This document shows, piece by piece, positions 30,656 through 33,602 of a stretch of DNA of 33,602 nt. Position 1 is the stretch's first letter, and each line of letters starts with the position of its first letter. This DNA comes from Deltaproteobacteria bacterium (GTDB lineage: Bacteria; Myxococcota_A; Polyangia; JAAYKL01): positions 1 to 33,602 of the forward strand of contig JAUXHN010000025.1 of NCBI GenBank assembly GCA_030621515.1. Reading direction: 5' to 3'. The translations under genes were made by a program, and so were the position numbers. The notes under the pieces were generated by a model. The model searched no databases. It had not been told where the DNA came from and was given only the letters and a program-made list of their open reading frames with translations.

Positions 30656-32064
30656 TCGAGCGCCTTCCTCAACGTGTTCAGGATTCCTCCGAAGGCGCCG
30701 TTGGACAGAATCGCAACGCCGTCCCCGGGCTCTGCCCGCCGGGTGATGAGGCCGACAACCTCATCGATGGTGGAAGCCGCAATCGCCTCGACGCCTCGAG
30801 CGCGTAGGTCGTCGGCAAGCCGCCCAGTGTCCAGCATCTCCTCCACCGCAAGATCTCTTCCGACCGGCGCGATGATCGCGAGATCCGCGGCGTCGAAGAC
30901 CTCCGCGTATCGCTGCTGATGAAGGCGCCTGCACGCGGTAGCCGATCTGGGCTCGAACGCGGCGATCAACCGGCTATCACGATGCAACCGTTTCAGGGCG
31001 CGCAATGTTTCATCGACGGCGGTGGGATGGTGGGCGAAGTCGTCGTACAGAGTGATCCCTCGCGGGCGCGCCACCACTTGTTGACGACGGGCGATCCCTC
31101 CGAACCCGGGCAGCGCGGTCGCCAGCTCGTCGAGCGGTACCCCGGCGGCGTGGTGCGCAAGGATCAGCGCGCCGAGCGTGTTGCGCAGGTTGTGAGTTCC
31201 GTGCATGACCGTCTTCCACGTGCCCTTTTCAGCACCGTCGATCAGAAGGTCGAAGTTTCCGTCGTCTCGATGAGCCGCTACCCAGTTGGTGTCGGGCGGC
31301 ATGGGATCTCCCTGCACGCCGTAGGTCACCACCCGGGCATCGAAGCCGCGCGCCGCATGAAGGGCGTCGGCATCCCCGGCGTACACCGCGAGGGGCCCCG
31401 GGTCGATCAGCCTCACAAGCTCATGGAATACATCCGTGTACGCTTCCGCCGTGGGGTAGATGTCAATGTGATCGTGCTCGACGGATGTGATCGCCGCCGA
31501 CGACGGGGCATACGAGAGGAACTTGGGCACCTTCTCGAAGTAGGCGCTGTCGTACTCGTCGCCTTCGATCACAAAGTCGGGGCCTTGCCCGAGCTTGTAT
31601 CCCGATCCGAAATCCGCTGTCACGCCTCCCACCAGCACGGAAGGATCGCGGCCGGTGGCCTCCAGCAGGTACGCGGTCAGAGCGGTCGTGGTGGTCTTTC
31701 CATGGGTGCCCGCGATGACGATGGAGCGCCGATCTCGAATGAAAAGATCGTGAACGGTCTTCGGCATGGACGCGAACTTCAGCCCCAACTTTTGTGCTGC
31801 GACCGCCTCGGGGTGATCCGCCCGGCAGACGTTTCCAACCACCACCAGGTCGGGGGCGTGATCCAGGTTGCTCGCCCGGTAGCCCTCCATGATATCGATG
31901 CCCAGGGACTTCAACTCGGTGCTCATCGGGGGGTAGGCGTGCGCGTCCGAGCCGGTGACCGTAAAACCGCGAGCAACCAGCAATCCCGCCAGCGCTCCCA
32001 TCCCCGTTCCGCAGATGCCTGTCAGGTGTACCGTCGCGGGTGGTTTTATGGATATTCTTTCCAT
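30652..32064 (-). CDS. mpl: UDP-MurNAc:L-Ala-gamma-D-Glu-meso-DAP ligase Mpl
   Basis: Mpl joins the recycled tripeptide L-Ala-D-Glu-meso-DAP to UDP-N-acetylmuramate in the cytoplasm. The 470-residue length is usual. Motifs are the N-terminal dinucleotide-type GICGTGMGALAGLL (about 17-30), the ATP P-loop GTHGKTTTT (119-127), EGDEYDSAYFEK, SVEHDHIDIYP, HNLRNTLGAL and DDFAHHPTAV. The EGDEYDSAYF line distinguishes Mpl from MurC. No good ribosome site precedes the ATG; the 144-base spacer upstream is shared with a divergent lipoprotein and has repeated TCCTGGGAGA units. It is translationally coupled to suhB. Confidence 0.94.
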   Translation of the reverse strand: MERISIKPPATVHLTGICGTGMGALAGLLVARGFTVTGSDAHAYPPMSTELKSLGIDIMEGYRASNLDHAPDLVVVGNVCRADHPEAVAAQKLGLKFASMPKTVHDLFIRDRRSIVIAGTHGKTTTTALTAYLLEATGRDPSVLVGGVTADFGSGYKLGQGPDFVIEGDEYDSAYFEKVPKFLSYAPSSAAITSVEHDHIDIYPTAEAYTDVFHELVRLIDPGPLAVYAGDADALHAARGFDARVVTYGVQGDPMPPDTNWVAAHRDDGNFDLLIDGAEKGTWKTVMHGTHNLRNTLGALILAHHAAGVPLDELATALPGFGGIARRQQVVARPRGITLYDDFAHHPTAVDETLRALKRLHRDSRLIAAFEPRSATACRRLHQQRYAEVFDAADLAIIAPVGRDLAVEEMLDTGRLADDLRARGVEAIAASTIDEVVGLITRRAEPGDGVAILSNGAFGGILNTLRKALE

Positions 32065-32125
32065 GTAGAAATAGGTACCGCATCAGCCTGGGGACTTACA
32101 AGACCATCCTGGCGTATAAACGATC

Positions 32126-32158
32126 TCTCCTGGGAGAATACGACCGCTTCCTGGGAGA
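32126..32158. promoter_or_regulatory. Two TCCTGGGAGA repeats spaced 21 bp, between divergent genes
   Basis: TCCTGGGAGA occurs at 32128-32137 and 32149-32158, exactly 21 bases apart, about two helix turns. Each is near-palindromic (first: TCTCC-TG-GGAGA). The outer GATCTC and GAGATC also form an inverted repeat. They lie between mpl and the divergent repeat lipoprotein and look like an operator, with no regulator known. Confidence 0.45.
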
Positions 32159-32208
32159 TCCCCACCTCGAAATAACTCTGACCCCTGAAAACAGGTATAC
32201 TGTGAGAG

Positions 32209-33602
32209 ATGGGATATTCAGGTTTGTCCACAAAAGAAGAAAGGCTGCGTATCTTGAAGCCGGCGGTCTTTTTATTGCTTTCAGCGGCGATTTGCGCCTG
32301 CTCGTCCGGCGGCGGCCATACATCCGTTCCGGACGCTGGTAGTGACACTGACATCGACATCGACACCGATACAGATACTGATACTGATACAGATACTGAT
32401 ACAGACACCGACACAGACACAGACACAAACACCGATACAGACACTGATACCGGTCCGATCGAGTGCAATCTGGGTAATTACAGCGGAGATTTCGAGATCA
32501 CCTCACAATCGGATGTATCAAACCTCGCGGGATACACCTCTTTCTCCGGAGATCTGATTGTCGACTGCCCTTTGTGCACAGACTTGAATGAGTTGATTTG
32601 CCTTACCTCGGTAGTTGGGGACCTGTCGATTGAAGACAGCGACGCCCTCACAAGCCTGGACGGCCTGGGCACCCTCACCTCGGTGGACGGCTTGTTTATC
32701 GAAGATAACTACCTCCTCGCCAATCTGGACGGTCTGAGCGCCCTTACATCGGTGGACGTGTTGTCAATCCACAAAAACCACCTGACAAACATCGACGGCC
32801 TGGGCGGCCTTACCTCGGTGGACGAATTGTCATTATACCTGAACCCATACCTGGCGAACCTGGATGGGCTCAGCGCTATCACCACGGTAGGTGAGGATTT
32901 GACCATCGATGACAACGGCTCTCTCACCGATTTAGCCGGCCTGGGCGCCCTCACCACGGTAGGTGGGGAGTTGTCTATCGATCACAACGACGGCCTCACC
33001 ACTCTGAACGGCCTGAGCGCCCTCACTTCGGTGGGCGACTTGTTTATCGGCTACAACGACGCGCTCACCAACCTGGACGACCTGAGCGGCCCCATCTCAG
33101 TGGGCTGGGACTTGACGATCAGTCACAACGACACCCTCGCCAACCTGGACGGGCTCAGCAACATCACGTGGGTGGGCGGAGCCCTGTCAATTGACACCAA
33201 CGCCTACATCACCAACCTGGACGGTCTTGGTTCCTTCACTGCGGCGAACGGGGCCTTGATTATCCACAATAATGATGCCCTCACCAACCTTGACGGTCTG
33301 AGTGGGATCACCTCGGTGGGAGGAGTGGGATTGCGGATCTACTTCAACGACGCTCTCACCAACCTGGATGGTCTTGACGCCCTCAATTCGATTGGTGGGT
33401 ACTTGTCGATCAGAAATAACGACGCCCTCAGCAGTCTGAACGGCCTGAGCAGCCTGACCTCAGTGTTGGGACGTTTAGATGTTCAATTTAACACCGCTCT
33501 GACAAACCTGGACGGGCTCAATTTTCTCACCACGGTGAGTGATGAGTTCTGGATCGTCGGCAACGACATTCTTCCCGATTGTGAGGCGTGCGATCTGCTG
33601 GA
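32209..33602 (+). CDS. Lipoprotein with leucine-rich-type repeats, C-terminus outside window
   Basis: A predicted surface lipoprotein whose frame is open to the window end (464 codons visible). An ATG at 32209 gives 17 residues before the hydrophobic part; a TTG at 32254 with AAAGG nine bases upstream would give a shorter, more typical signal peptide. Both lead to the lipobox ICAC. A 37-residue Asp-Thr/Ile linker follows. From about residue 140 the protein is a series of 23-24-residue repeats of the form ALTNLDGLSALTSVGGDLSI-x-x-ND, resembling leucine-rich or receptor L-domain repeats, about 13 in view. Such solenoids bind partners; the ligand is unknown. The visible end, LPDCEACDLL, looks like a cap as seen in related proteins. 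Confidence 0.85.
   Translation, partial: MGYSGLSTKEERLRILKPAVFLLLSAAICACSSGGGHTSVPDAGSDTDIDIDTDTDTDTDTDTDTDTDTDTDTNTDTDTDTGPIECNLGNYSGDFEITSQSDVSNLAGYTSFSGDLIVDCPLCTDLNELICLTSVVGDLSIEDSDALTSLDGLGTLTSVDGLFIEDNYLLANLDGLSALTSVDVLSIHKNHLTNIDGLGGLTSVDELSLYLNPYLANLDGLSAITTVGEDLTIDDNGSLTDLAGLGALTTVGGELSIDHNDGLTTLNGLSALTSVGDLFIGYNDALTNLDDLSGPISVGWDLTISHNDTLANLDGLSNITWVGGALSIDTNAYITNLDGLGSFTAANGALIIHNNDALTNLDGLSGITSVGGVGLRIYFNDALTNLDGLDALNSIGGYLSIRNNDALSSLNGLSSLTSVLGRLDVQFNTALTNLDGLNFLTTVSDEFWIVGNDILPDCEACDLL
32341..32451 (+). repeat. Hexanucleotide coding repeat, Asp-Thr linker
   Basis: A 111-base tract encodes 37 residues of alternating Asp and Thr (one Ser, two Ile, one Asn). The codons are mainly GAT/GAC with ACA, ACT or ACC. 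Confidence 0.9.
32623..33567 (+). repeat. Tandem ~72-bp coding repeats (leucine-rich-type)
   Basis: About thirteen degenerate units of 69-75 bases carry recurring cores such as CTCACCAACCTGGACGG. Conservation at DNA level suggests spread by tandem duplication. Unit lengths stay multiples of three. Confidence 0.85.

Noticed and set aside
30919-32175. Plus-strand ORF of 418 codons
   Set aside because: Antisense to mpl, whose motifs are complete on the minus strand.
32209-32254. A certain start codon for the leucine-rich-type lipoprotein
   Set aside because: ATG 32209 has only a weak ribosome site and TTG 32254 gives a better signal peptide; the sequence alone does not decide, so the ATG was kept.

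Overview
The window looks like chromosomal DNA from a Gram-negative, deltaproteobacterial or myxobacteria-like organism. Lipid A, peptidoglycan-recycling and sigma-32 genes indicate a Gram-negative cell. The density of secreted lipoproteins with Asp-Ser/Asp-Thr linkers, plus a Plesiocystis-like ion-channel pore, points to Myxococcota or an uncultured relative. This assignment is inference, because no rRNA or tRNA gene was recognised. No CRISPR array, IS element or phage module was seen.

Layout. (1) 1-9.7 kb is an envelope/lipoprotein region. It holds two related minus-strand lipoproteins with repeated beta-type domains (one cut by the window start), an LpxL/HtrB-type acyltransferase, an IgGFc-binding-domain lipoprotein interrupted by one in-frame TGA, a small lipoprotein, and a YfbK-like von Willebrand A lipoprotein. 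(2) 9.8-13.2 kb is housekeeping: a divergent YrdC/Sua5-family protein, rsmI, rpoH (rpoH and rsmI overlap by 4 bp), a small four-cysteine protein and a possible GIDE-like protein. (3) 13.3-20.0 kb holds a lamin-tail/Ig-like lipoprotein, then a tight plus-strand run: a tandem-parvulin lipoprotein, a CxxC-less thioredoxin-fold lipoprotein, larB, larC, a voltage-gated cation channel and murI. (4) 20.0-22.4 kb has a divergent pair: a FeMo-cofactor-type small protein and a FMN/4Fe-4S/FAD ene-reductase. (5) 22.4-27.0 kb is a probable minus-strand operon of a GT39-like membrane glycosyltransferase, a PilZ protein and a large lipoprotein. (6) 27.1-33.6 kb carries slyD, an M23 endopeptidase, a small ORF, a gene-poor stretch with a strong terminator, suhB-mpl, and a lipoprotein with leucine-rich-type repeats that runs off the window end.

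The common theme is the cell envelope. Ten proteins have a lipobox; seven of these carry an (Asp-Ser/Thr)n linker directly after the lipidated cysteine, which probably projects the globular part away from the membrane. MurI, Mpl, the M23 peptidase, the LpxL-type enzyme and the GT39 protein act on peptidoglycan or lipid A/surface glycans. The parvulin and SlyD proteins assist folding.

The most notable observation is the single TGA in the IgGFc-domain gene. It sits where the family normally has a cysteine and is followed at short distance by a perfect 6-bp hairpin with a G-first loop, which raises selenocysteine as an alternative to a plain nonsense mutation. The ion channel is the second: its selectivity filter reads TLEDWTD. 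All protein calls come from reading sequence motifs; no database search was run.
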